From the NCBI GenBank assembly GCA_019925795.1, contig CM034312.1, positions 83,951,528 through 84,015,527 on the forward strand: a stretch of 64,000 nt of DNA. The letters are read 5' to 3'. The first letter of the stretch is position 1, and each line of letters begins with the position of its first letter. Shown in pieces: positions 24,001 through 37,013 of this stretch. The position numbers were made by a program, and so were the translations under genes. This stretch comes from Dendrobium chrysotoxum. Its lineage: Eukaryota; Streptophyta; Magnoliopsida; Asparagales; Orchidaceae. The notes beneath the pieces are model-generated. The model worked only from the letters and a program-made list of their open reading frames with translations, made no database searches and was not told the origin of the DNA.

Positions 24001-27000
24001 TATATGCTTTTCAAGACAAAGGAAGATACCAACAACTTTAGAAGGTACGAGACGAGGTTGGGGCTACCAATTGGGATTTAAAGGAAGAGTTTAGTTTGAT
24101 TCAGCTCTTGTGATAGATGTATGACACTTAAACGTTCACACTATATATGAGCTCACTTTTATGAATGTCAGCATCCTCTCTTTAAAATTTTGATACTAAA
24201 ATATTCCAATAAAGTAAACAATTTGACTATTACCTGTTACTTCTAATCTCAAGAGGTATCTCATATTGTTCTAAACTTTACATTTGTGCTTATTATTTTA
24301 ATCTAACACCACCAGCTTTGAACCTGAAGGATTTCTCCATGGTAATGAAAACATTCTTCATATATATATATATATATTTAAAATAGTCCCCTGACCTAGA
24401 GTATAAATTTGATCCAAAATAGTTTGTTTGGGACTAAATTGAGATCAATTTTGTAAAGTCAAGTGACTAAATTGGGATTAATTTTTTTCTTTCATGCATT
24501 TCCCTTTTGCATCAATTCATCTCTCTCTTTGTTCTTAATACTCATTGGCGATTGTGCATGTGTCAGTGCATTTTATGGTATAAACTGTCCACTTGTGAAA
24601 GGAATCTCGACTCACAGGCATAAATTTGCTAAGAAGCTTTTCCTTGTAACTGAGGATGGAATAGCCGTATAGGTTCTAAGTTTATCTTACTACTATGTAA
24701 TAAGCTTGACATTAAATCCTTTTTCCAAGAGGCATATTTTCATCTATTTTGCCCTAGAAGTATAACATTCTTGCATTTTTATTGATATATTAGTGATCTC
24801 ATATTTCTTGCTTTTGTGACAGATAATTGGTTCTTGTACATAAATTGTGGAGGTAATGAAGCGTCTCTCTATGAAAACAATACTCGCAAGATTTATGAGC
24901 AAGACAATGATGGTACTAATGGTGTTTCAACATTTCAATCGTATTCCAATTGGGCATATAGTAGCACTGGCTCTTTCCTAGATTCTAGAGATAACAACAA
25001 CTTCATTGCGACGGCTACACAAAATCTCTCCATGCCAAACTCAGAGTTATATGCAACTGCGCGGCTGTCACCTTTATCTCTCACCTATTATGGGATTTGC
25101 TTGATAAATGGGAATTACAGTGTTAAGCTGCACTTTGCTGAGATAATAATTAATGATTATAATGGATATGTTAGCCCCGGAAGACGGATATTTGATGTTT
25201 ACGTACAAGTAGGTACAATATGGAAGAAATTAAAACTAATCTGTCTGTCTAAATAATTGGTTATATATGCCTGTGTTTATTTGTTTCCAGGGGAAACTTG
25301 TTTTAAAGGATTTCAATATCAGAGATAATGCTAATGGTTCAAACAAGGCAATTGTTAAAACCTTTCCTGCAGTTGTTACAAGGAAGAGATTGGAGATTCG
25401 ATTTCATTGGGCTGGAAAAGGAACAACAACTGTTCCTGCAACTGGAACATATGGTCCTCTTATATCAGCTATATCAGTCGAGAGTATGTGCAGCTTATGG
25501 AATTCTTTTGTATGTATTTCAGCCTGAAGTTCCATGTATGCCATTTTTTGGTTTATGAACCATAATGAACAGTTTCCCGCATTATTGCATTGTTTGCCAT
25601 TTATTTTGGCACACCATTTTTCAGATTAATGTCATCTTATGATATCATTGAGCCTTTATAAATTTTTTTCTTATATAACAAATAGATGACATGACATCAT
25701 CATAATTTGACTTATCCCAACTATTTGTTTTTGGCATTTTGAATCCTCATTTATCATCCATATTGGTCTAGTTTTATTAGAGGTGTTAACTCTAATGCCA
25801 CTTATTGGGGGTTGTGCATCAAGCAGATCAAATTTAGGTTAGATGCACTAGTGATTAAACTAATTATTTTTAATCAACAATCTCTTGCTTATAGGTGAGG
25901 CCCAATTAGTTATTATTTCTAGATTAGTTTTTTTTTAACTTATTAAATATAGGACTAATCCTAATACCTATTAGATGGCTTACTATATTTTGTGCTCATT
26001 TTTTTCTTCTTTCTGTAACTTCAGAAAATCAATTTGTGTACCTGTTATAATGTTGTTGAAGGTCGTTTGTCCCAACATTACTGTACTATTATCATTTTAA
26101 ACTTTTCTTTCAGATTTGAATCCTCCAAGTAAAAGCAATTCTTCTGCTCGTTTAGCGATTGGAATCACTTGTGCTACAATTTTTGCTGTTGTCATTCTTG
26201 TGTTTGTTGCTTGGAAGAAAGGCTATTTCAGGCGGAAGAATGCAAAAGACAATGGTAATAGAATATTTTATTTCGAGATGCACATTCATTTATACTCTTT
26301 TATTCCTTTTTAGTTATTGAAAGAAGGGTCAAAAGGAATGAATAGAGGGGGATTGATAGAGCCAGCCAAATGATAAGGAAAAGGTTAATGATGAAATGAA
26401 GATGAGTCAATAATTAATAAACTTTCTGCTGTAAATTAGGTTATGACATTTTTTTCTATCTACTTGCTATCCAAAGTGCAACTAATAGTTAAATTTTCCT
26501 TAGGACCAACCTAAAGATTGTGATACGTCTTGGTATCTAAAATAGCAAAATACTCTAAGAGATTCAACATAAAAATAGATTTTTATTGATAGAAAATCAA
26601 ATAAGAATAAAGCAAGATACAATGGTCCTCTTTCGAGAGGACCTTCTCTCTCAAACGCTAGATGTTGTTAGGATCCCTCACACAAGAGAAATACTATCTC
26701 CCCCCCCCCCCCCTCCCCCAACACGCAAACACACACACAAAAGGTGGAATGCAAGGAATTGTTGCTACATAGTCTGGTAGGACTCTCACGAGGCCTCATG
26801 CTTTGGTAGGCCCTTCCACCTGATAAACAATTCTTTGCTTCTCTTTACTCCCGGTCACACTCCTTCGACATTCAGTTGTTCCAACGACACCGCCATGTCC
26901 TCTGTCAAGGTCGGGGGAAGCGTAGAGGAAGGAATATGCTCTCGTTACTCCCGGTCGCACTCCTTTAGGATTGCATCTAGTTCGCTCTCTCTCCTCAGTG

Positions 27001-30000
27001 CTTCCCAGTCAACCACCCAGGGCACAGATATTGTCATCATCTGAGGTTCTCTCATGCACCTAGATAACTCATCTACTGCTTTGTTCTCCACTCCGGGTCG
27101 GTATTGGATTTCAAAGTCATAACCTAATAACTTGGAAAGCCACCTTTAATGCTTCTCAATGATCATTCTCTATTCCAACAAATACTTCAAACTTCTCTGG
27201 TTAGTTCTGACGATAAAATGTATTTGAGGAGATACGGTTGTCATTTCTGAATGACTAGCACAATCGTCATCAGCTATCTCTCGTAGACTGACTTGAGTAT
27301 GGCCCGAGCTGTCAAAACCTGACTGAAATAAGCCACGGGTCTCTAGTTCTGCATAAGTACCGCTCCTATCCCAAAGCTCGAAGCATCTGCTCCACAAGAA
27401 AAGGATGGCTAAAATCTAAAAGGGCTAAGACTGGCACACTAGTCATAGCTTTTTTCAACTTCGTAAAAGTTTGGGTGGCCGATTCTCCCCATTTGAAGTT
27501 GTCATTCTTGAGCGTTCTGTCAATGCCCTTGCTTTTGATCTGTATCCCTTCAAAAACTTTCGATAGTAGTTGGTGAGTCCCAAGAATCCTCTCAGCTCTT
27601 TTTGATTCTTGGTATGGGCCATCTGAGCATGGCCTCAATCTTATTTTGGTCAGTAGCTACTCCCTCCTGAGATATCACATGCCCCAAGTACTCCACTCTA
27701 GGTTGGGCAAAAGAACACTTCTTTTTATTGGCAAATAAGGAGTGCTCCCTTAAGGTCGACATCACAACTCGAAGGTGCTCCAAGTTCTCCCCTTCGGACA
27801 TGCTATAAATCAATATATCGTAAAAAAAAAAAAATCTTCGCAAGTAGGGCTGGAATACCCTGTTCATCAGGCACTGGAAGGTGGGCGGTGCGTTAGTGAG
27901 ACCAAGTGACGTCATCAAAAACTCATAATGCCCCTCATGCATCCAAAAAGCTATCTTGTGGGTGTCTCCAGGTCGCATCCTGATTTGATGATATTTGGAT
28001 TTCAAGTCTATTTTGAAAAATATCATAGATCTATGCAACTCATCTAACAGCTCATCGATGATAGGGATGGGGAACCTGTCTGGTATCATCTCCTTATTCA
28101 AAATATAATAATCTACACAAAATTTTCAGCTCTCATCCTTCTTTTTCACTAACAATACAGGAATAGAAAGGGCTCATGTTGGGCATGGTGATTTCAACTT
28201 TAAGCATCTCCTGAATCAGTTTCTCAATCACATCCTTTTGGATTTGGGGGTATCGATAGGGTTGTGCGCTAATGGGGGGTACTCCCTCCTTTAGAAACAA
28301 TAGAGTGCTAGTGCTCCCATAGGGGTGGCAATCTCTGGGGAAGCTAGATATCTCCCTGAAATGCTAAAGTAAGGGCTGGACAATGTCTAGAATGTCCTCT
28401 TCACCCTCTGTCTCTCTTCCCTCCAGACTCGAGAGTTCCACCAAGAATCCCGCTCCTTCCCCTTGAAGGGTACGCATCATGGTTTTCAACGAAACCATTC
28501 TCTTAAGATAAGTTGGGGTCTCCCTTAATTACCACCTTTCTCACATCCAACTTAATCTCCATAGCCAAAGGCTTCTAGTTCTCCTTGGTCTCCCCAAGGT
28601 CTATAGCCATTTCATGCCCAAAATCAAGTCAGTACTTCCCAACTCTAATGGAGGGAAATCTTCCTTGATGAGGATCCCTGACATATCCTTCTATTCGCCT
28701 TTACTTTTCTTGTAACCATCATCAATCCAAACCCTCCCATGTCTTTCAGTTTCAGCCCCAGTTTATCTACCACTTGATTTAATATGAAGTTGTGGGTAGC
28801 CCCACTATCCGTCAGGATCGCCACTGCCTTTCCTCCTATATGCCCCCTTACCTTTATATAGTATGATTCGGGGTGAATTTCACTACAGAGTTCAATGAAA
28901 CTTCTGCCACCTCCAAATGCACGGGCTCCGCTTCCTCTCCTTCAAATTCTCATCTTCATCCACCTCTTCCCCATCACAAATAATAAGAATCTGCAATATG
29001 CGATTTTTACACCTATGTCCTAGTGTAAATTTCTCATCGCATCTAAAACATAGCCTTTTAGCTCTCTTGTCTTGTAATTCAGTATTAGTTAGCTTCTTGA
29101 AATCTCCTCTCGGCTGGGCTCTCGAATTGCCCTCCTTTTGCGTCTCCCTTTTAATTGGTACGGTCTGCACCGTAGGTACCTGGAAAGTGATCGCCGTGCG
29201 GTAAAAACCTCCTCCACTTCCCCCTTCACTATTCTTTTGTAGTGACTTCTTGTTCTCAATCATTTGTGCCAACTCCATCGCCTCTCTCAGATCATAGGGT
29301 CTTGTCACTCGTACTGCTGCCCTTAACACTGGTTTGAGGCCTTTCATGAAGTTGCTTTCCAACACTGCCTCTAATAACCTCCCCACTCATCTTGATAGAA
29401 GCTCAAATATTTCTCGATACCCCATCACAGTGCTATCTTGTGTCAAGATTAAGAATTTCTCATAATAATCCCCATCCTGCTGGCCTTGAAAGCGCTCCAA
29501 CAAGCGTTCCTTGAACTCATTTCACGAACGGATTGGGTACCTCGCCTCTCGCCATTAGTACCATGACAATGCCTTCCCTTCCAGATATAAAGTAGCGGCC
29601 ATCAGTCTCTCATCTTCTGTCAACCCGTTCACTCTAAAATATCTCTTCACCCTATATATCCACCCTTGTACATCATTCCCTTCAAATACAGGCATTTTCA
29701 GTTTTCTAATCTTCTAATCCCCTCCTCTCCAATGTCGTCTTCTACCCCCCATATCTCCCATGGCGCGAGCATTGTGGTCTCACTACGGTTCTCTCTCTAC
29801 CCTTCTCCGTTCATATCACCTCCTTCATTTTGTGGGGTCAACTACATGAATCCTTTTTTCTTTATTGTGTCCTGTTAAGAGAACCAAGCCTTTTTAAGTA
29901 TACATTTACCTTTCTTAACATAAGTCAAATCTAATACATCTACTTTCCTAACCGTGCTATCGGAAGGCCGCCGTTTTATGTGACCAAACCATCTAAGACG

Positions 30001-33000
30001 ATACTCTCTAATCTTATCTTCCATTGGAGCTACTCCAACCTTTTCATGTATATATTTATTTTGTATCTTGTCTCTAAGAGTAAAGTCACTCATCCACCTA
30101 AGCATCCTCATCTCTGCAACACTTAACTTAATATTATGCTTTTCTTTTAGTGGTCAACATTCTGCACCATAAAGCATTGCAAGTCTAACCACCATCTTAT
30201 AAAATTTTTTCTTAAGTTTGAGGGGGATTTTTCTATCACACAACAAGCCCAATGCATTCCTCCACTTCAACCATCCAACTTAAATTTTACTAATGATATC
30301 CCCATCTAGTTCATTATCACTCTGAACAATAAATCCAAGATATCGAAAATATGTACTCTTATTAATGACTTGATCACCCATAGTCAAAATCCCCCATTAG
30401 ATCTATTATTATTAAAATTTCACTCTATATATTCAGTTTTAGATCTACTCAAACAAAAGCCTTTAGACTCTAAGGTTAACCTCCATAATTCAAGTTTACC
30501 TTCAAGTCTCTCTCTAGTCTTATCAACAAGAAGAATATATCAGCAAAAAGCATACACCAGGGTACAACCTCTTGCAAATGTTTAGTAGAACATTCATGAC
30601 TAAAGCAAAAAGATATGGGCTTAAGGTTGATCCTTGATGTAATCCAACTGAAATAGGAAAATACTTGATCAAACCACCTTGTGTTTGAACACAAGTAACA
30701 TCTCTTGCATATATATCCTTAATGACTTGAATATAAACATTATTAAGTCCTTTCTTTTCTAGAACTCTCCATAGCACTTCTATTGGAACATTATCATATG
30801 CTTTCTCTTAAGCAATAAATATCATATGTAGATCATCCTTATTCTCTCTATACTTGTCCATCAAACCTCTCAATAAATGTATAGCTTCCATAGTAGACCT
30901 ACCCGGCATGTATCCAAATTGATTTTAAGAAGCATTAGTATCACGCCCCAACATATGCTGTATAACTCTCCCCCATAGATTTAAAGTATGACACATTAAC
31001 TTAATACCTCTATAGTTCGCACAATCTTATGCATCACCTTTATTCTTAAAAATAGGAATCAACATACTTATTTTCTACTCATCTTGCACATGGTTTAAAA
31101 TTACGCAATAAGAGGCGCGCCTCAAGGCTCGCCTTAGCACAATTTTAAACTTTTAAGCCTCAAAACCTACGCAATGAGAGCTGGCATTGAGGCGTACGCC
31201 TCAAGTTCAATGAGGTGTGCTCGCCTCATGTTTTAGAGGCGTCCGTCTCTTAAAATTAAAAAAAAATCCTAACCTAATATATATCTATTCGGTCTGTCTG
31301 CTCGGTACCACTTGGTATTGCTCGGTATCGCTAGGTACATGCTCGGTACTGCTCGGTACCACTTGGTACAACAATGCTCGGTACCGCTCGGTACATGCTC
31401 GGTACTGCTCGGTATTGCTCGGTACCGCTTGGTACTGCTTGGTACCACTCGGTACAACAATGCTCGGTACCGCTCGATACATGCTCGGTACTGCTCGGTA
31501 CATGCTCGGTACTGCTAGGTACATGCTCGGTACTGTTCGGTGCCACTCAGTATCTTTCCATACAAACGACTTACGAACTTTAAAAATAAGCAGAACTTTA
31601 CCACTCGCGATCTGACCGGGCAGGTCGAACCTCGTTAGGGAGCAGCGCCCCCTTGGACCCCCGGCTGCCCAGCATATTTGTTGTATTCATCATCTTTAGT
31701 AATAGATGTTAGTGTTAGTTGCTTCTTTTGTATATGTCATTGCCATTTTTTTTTGAAGTTATATGTTAACGAAAAGAATACTGTGATTTGGGAAAGATAG
31801 AATTTAAGTTGAACTATATTTCATATTGTCTTATTATTGAGATATTTTGATTTCACTTCGTATTTTGTGCCTTTTATGTTTTATATTTTTTATTAATTAG
31901 TATATAAAAAATTATCATTTTATGTTTACGCAATCTTTTGATTTTGAGGCTTACGCCTCAAAACGCCTTGAGGCTTGCGCCTCGCCTCACAAACGAAAAA
32001 CGCCTCAATACCCGATTACGCAATTTTAAACATTGATCTTGCATCTTTTTAGTCTTCAAAATAAGATTAAAAAGTTTAGTAAGCCAAGAAATTCCTTCAT
32101 CTTCTAAGCATTTCCACACCTCTATTGGAACATCATCAGGTCGAATAGCTTTTTCACACTTCATTTTTTTAAAGTCTCTCTAACTTCAGTTTTACTAATA
32201 CGCCAATAAAAATAAAATTTTTATTTTCATTTAAGATGTTAAGGTCACTAAAGTCAATCCTACTCTCATAATCTTAATTGAAAAGTTTTGCAAATTATCT
32301 CACCCACCTTTGTTGAATTTCTTTTTCAAATGAAAGTATTTTTTGATTTTCATTATTAATACACTTTACTTGAACTAAATCCTTACTAATTTTATCTCTT
32401 AGTTTGGCTAACTAATATATATATCTTTCGTCCTCTTTAGTATCTAATCTATAATATAAATCATTAAAAGCTAAAATCTTTGCATCGTATATTATTTTCT
32501 TAGACTCCTTACGGGTCTCTTTATATTTTTCCCAATTATCATAATTTTTATATCTAAACCAATTTTTATAACAAATCTTCTTATTTTTTTATCTTTTCTT
32601 GCACATTTTGATTCCACCACCAACTATTTTTATTATTAGGAGCTTTTTCCTTTGATACTCCAAATACATCTTTTACAATATTCTTAATAGACTAGCTCCT
32701 TTTTCCCACATAACATAAGCAGTTTTCTCATACATAGACAAAATCTTAAGATCTAGTATTTTACTCTCAAAATATTTTTGTTAATATTCTTTAAATATCT
32801 TCATCTAATCCTAAAATAATGCTTTACTTTATTTTTTATTTTTTGCTCCATATTCTTTAAATGTCCTCATCTAATCCTAAAATAACGCTTTACTTTATTT
32901 TTTATTTTTTGCTCCTTCATTTTAAAGTCTAAAATTAATTAGCGATGTTGGGTACATAAACTTTCATTCGGAATAACTTTACAATCTTTTTAGTCTAAAC

Positions 33001-36000
33001 AATTTATTTTTCTTATTAGAAAATAATCAATTTGAGTTTTACTATATCTATTGTTATAAGTGATGAGTTGCTCATCTCTTTTTTTAAATGAGGTATTAGC
33101 AATTACAAAATCATAATCTATAGACAAATTTAATATGGTCTTATCACCTTCAAGTGTTGCTCCAAACCTATAGCCTTCATGAATGCTTTTAAAATCATTT
33201 ATCTCTCTACCAACATGTCTATTTAAATCTTCTTCAATAAAATTTTATTCTTCAAGAGGTATCTTTTGTATTAATTCTTCTAAGTCATTCTAAAATTTTT
33301 ATTTTGAACCCAAATCCAAACCTACTTGAGGAGCATAAACGCTTACAATATTAATAATCTTAGCATCAACAACAATCTTTAAAGTTATAATTCTATCTCC
33401 AATTCTATTAATTTTTATAACATTATCCTTTAATTCTTATCTATAATTACACATATATCATTTCTAGTACAAATCTTACTAGAATACCGTAGTTTAAACC
33501 CTAAACTATCAATCTCCTTAGTCTTCTCTCTAACCTATTTAGTTTCCTAAATGCATAGAATATTTATCTTCCTATGTATCATGATATATATTAATTTTAT
33601 TAATTTGCCTATAATGAAACATATATTTCAAGTTCTTATCTTAATTTTAGTTTCATGGACTACCTTCTTTGCCCACATTCATCCATGATGTGAGAACCCT
33701 TGCATATTTAACACCGCATCTAGGCACCAGTGCAGTGGCCCTTGTGCACTTGTCGCTGTATTCAGGTCATACAGTGCGTCGCTTTCAGAGAACGTTCTAG
33801 CATTAACACAATGTATTAAATGATTCATGCCATAATTATTCGACAAGTTTTATGTTGACTGTTGATTACTTAACATAACCCGCTATTTTTCTCATCCAGG
33901 ACTTGGGACCTGGCAACAAAAGCATTTTTCCCGATCGAAAATCCATCATATAAAATTAAACCTCAGTATCAAGCCGCCTTACCTTTAGGGCTAGGTTTTA
34001 AGACCCGCAGTTGGGTAGATATTGATTTTTGAGTTGTAAATTCTATGCCTAACAAGCTAGAAAAGCTAAGGGTGTAAGCCCTAATCTTATGGGCAATTAA
34101 AAAATAAGGCAATAAGCCCTAGTTACACAATTAAGATTCGAGTTTTGCAGTGAATTTAAGTTCCAACCTAACATATATTTTGGCCAACTATCATGCAAGT
34201 AAGCACGTAGATCAATAAAAAATCAAAGCCAACTAAAGCTTACACACATTCAACTTGGTCTGCTCACAATATCTAAGAGGAGGCATCTCATAGTTTTTCA
34301 TTTGATTTCTTGAATGCTCTGACTTATAACCCTCAAATGTTGGTAGTTTAGGATAGTTGGTATTTTTCAGGATGATAAAATCATATAATCTTGATTAGAT
34401 TTACCTCTATGCCATCAAATATTTCCCATCAATTTATTTGAAATCCAAATGATGAGTCTAAGCTAAAATAGTGCTTATGCAACCAATCTTATTTGAGAGT
34501 GGTTTTCCCGTGAGCTTGATGGATAATTAAATGTGGGTTTCTACTCACAAAAAGGTAATGCACTAGATTTAAATATTCCCTGATCTAAACATTAGGAACA
34601 TTTAATTGAACTTAAGCTAATCTGTCACGACCCGGCCCAGAGACTCGAATTAACGAGGTGGGAACAGACGGTCGGATGATGATTTAAATTTTCATTTGCT
34701 AAATTTATTTCCAATACACTGAAAGAGTCATTAAAACATCAAAAAATATAAACTAATATAAAATGAATTAAATAATTTTCATTTGGTGCGTCGCGCTTAT
34801 GATACACATTTTCACCTTTTATGCTTATTTTAGTTAATTGAATTATACCAGTAATTATTTTTCAATAGGAAGAGTGAGTTATAAAGAACTCAGTGAGTTA
34901 TTCATGCTTCTAAACTACAATAACTCGAGATATTTGGAATAATACGCATGATCATTTTTCAAACATAAAATAATTTCATTTCAAGACTTTCAATAATATA
35001 CATATATCATTATTCATAATTTTAGCCATATCGTTATCCTTTCTCATAAATAATACAACTGTTACAGGAGCCACCGTCTAATTTAGTACCAATGAAGGTA
35101 CTCCTTTTTCATTTTCTTTTCCTTTTTCATAACTTTTTCTTTTTACATGCACGGGTATATTGCATCCCCAGCCAGTACTATTAGGGGGTGTGCTCCATCA
35201 GTCAACATGCATATGCAAGCATACTACATAAACCATATTATTTAATTGCTCGCTGTTATTATCTTCTCCATATCATTTCATTAAATATGATCAATTATCT
35301 TTAATAAAGAAAAAATCATGTAATATTAACAGTGAGCGAACAGATAATAACAATACTTGATGCATCATGTGTAGGAGAAACAAATATCATTATTATAATT
35401 AAAAGATATGAATACTCACCTTGAACTTAAGTATCTTGCTTCATCACTCTTATTTTTTGCTTCAAGGTTAAAAGATTATCTCTTATATAAAAGATCTTCT
35501 TATTAACAATTTTATCAACTGCTATTAAATTCTCTAACTTAATATTTTAAAATTTCTTCTCTTTTAAATATATTTTTATTCTTAAAATAATGATAGAGTA
35601 TTTCACTAATTAAGATTTCTTTTCTTATTCGATTTTAAAATATATGCTATGCTCTCTCTCTCTTTCTCTAATTAACTAATTAAAATTGAATATTTGCTCT
35701 CTTTAAATAATTTTTTCTTAATTAGAAATTTCAATTAAAAATCTATATCTTATTTAACTATCATAAATTATTATTATTTTATACTACATAATTTTGCTCT
35801 TTTTCTCTTTCTACTTATTTATTAGATATATTCAATTAGTTCTCTTATTATTATTTCTTTGCATAACATAAATTTCACTTTTTCTCAATTAATTTAATAC
35901 TCATTTTTCTATAATTATTCAACTTAATAGTAACTTAATTTATAAATAAAATTTCATTTGAATATTTGCTCTCCATCCATTTGTATATCTTATATTTATC

Positions 36001-36982
36001 ATTAAATTGTTTTGATATAATCCTTAAAATATATATTTTAGATTAAATTTTATTAATAATGTTAATTATTTTCATTCTTAAGAATTTCATAATTTAATAA
36101 TAATTTGACATTAGGTAAGATCTTAAGTTTATTAAAAATTTAATTGATATTTGATTAAACATATAATCTAAAACTAAATACAATAAAGTAAAATAAAATA
36201 CCTTATCTTTCTTCCTAACCTTTAGCAACTCAAGCCCTAAACCATAGCACACTGCTCCCCCTCAACTGGTTTGGTTGCAGGTGCCTCGACTCCTCTTTCT
36301 TTTTCTATCTATTGCTTCCCTTCTTCTTCTTCCTCTTGGTACAGCTTCCTCTCATTCAAAACCTCTTTTGTTCAAAAGAAGGGAGCGAATCACAGTTATT
36401 TTCTATGAGGAATCGCTTTTTTTCTCCCTCGCACGCGATCCTTTACTCAATGGTGCAATTCAGCTCCGCCAGCCCTTCCTGCACCTGATTGTTTGGTTCA
36501 CCTGCTTTGCCCGTCGTTGCTTTTTTATTAACTTGCCGTTCACTTGAACCAACCAGACCGGTTCTTACATAATGTGCCCCATGGAAAATGAACTCTTAAT
36601 TTCAAAGATATGATTGATGCTTTTCCTGAGCAATTACTATTCCAACTTGTTTTGATTGTCATAGAGCTAGTTAGTTGTTTACGAACAGCAGAGTGAATCG
36701 CCCCAGCGGTGAACTGCTGTTTGGCAATAAATTATTTTTGAGTGCAAAGTTTATGACAGCCTTGTCTATAAACATCATGTTTTGAACTAACAGCAATATA
36801 TCTTGTAACATCTAGCAGAAGTTTCACTGAAAATCCATGATTAAAGCTTAATTGTTTAAAAAAATTATTATGGACATTTTGAATCATTTCTATGGTCCAA
36901 AGGCTAGTATGAGGGTGGGGACAGGGGGCTATGCTCTCCTAAAACCCTACTAGACCAACCACACACCCATGTCTGCACCACC

Positions 36983-37013
<31 letters not shown>

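Larger units (their letters stand above)
26519..29831 (-). mobile_element. Ty3/gypsy (Reina-like) remnant with integrase deleted
   Basis: Minus-strand order, right to left: gag (about 29720-28890), protease, reverse transcriptase, RNase H, then directly a chromodomain tail (FIRWKGLPKHEAS near 26780-26815), a purine tract and a probable 3' LTR ending at 26519. The integrase is absent. The right end is lost at the LINE junction near 29831, so the 5' LTR is missing. The whole lies in the 12.1-kb RLK intron. Confidence 0.8.
29832..33660 (-). mobile_element. RTE-type LINE, near full length, interrupted by a hAT-like element
   Basis: Minus strand. The 3' end at left has TGGGGTCAACTACATGAATCC. RT pieces lie at 30111-29875, 30694-30476 and 30777-30523. 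The RT N-terminus lies at about 32164-31958, after the insertion. The endonuclease extends to about 33660 and includes a segment resembling KINILCIxETK. Many stops are present. The exact 5' end is unclear; sequence to about 33950 may be its leader. Confidence 0.8.

Noticed and set aside
24463..24672. 69-codon + ORF just upstream of the malectin exon
   Set aside because: It looks like a possible signal-peptide start, but exon c joins exon d directly in phase, so it would sit inside the intron; no domain recognised.
31217..31615. Long repetitive ORFs on both strands
   Set aside because: They result from the stop-free decamer array GCTCGGTACN inside a DNA transposon; all frames are repetitive and none resembles a protein family.
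36275..36547. 90-codon + ORF starting with a hydrophobic leader
   Set aside because: Lies wholly inside a solo LTR with target duplication; likely incidental.
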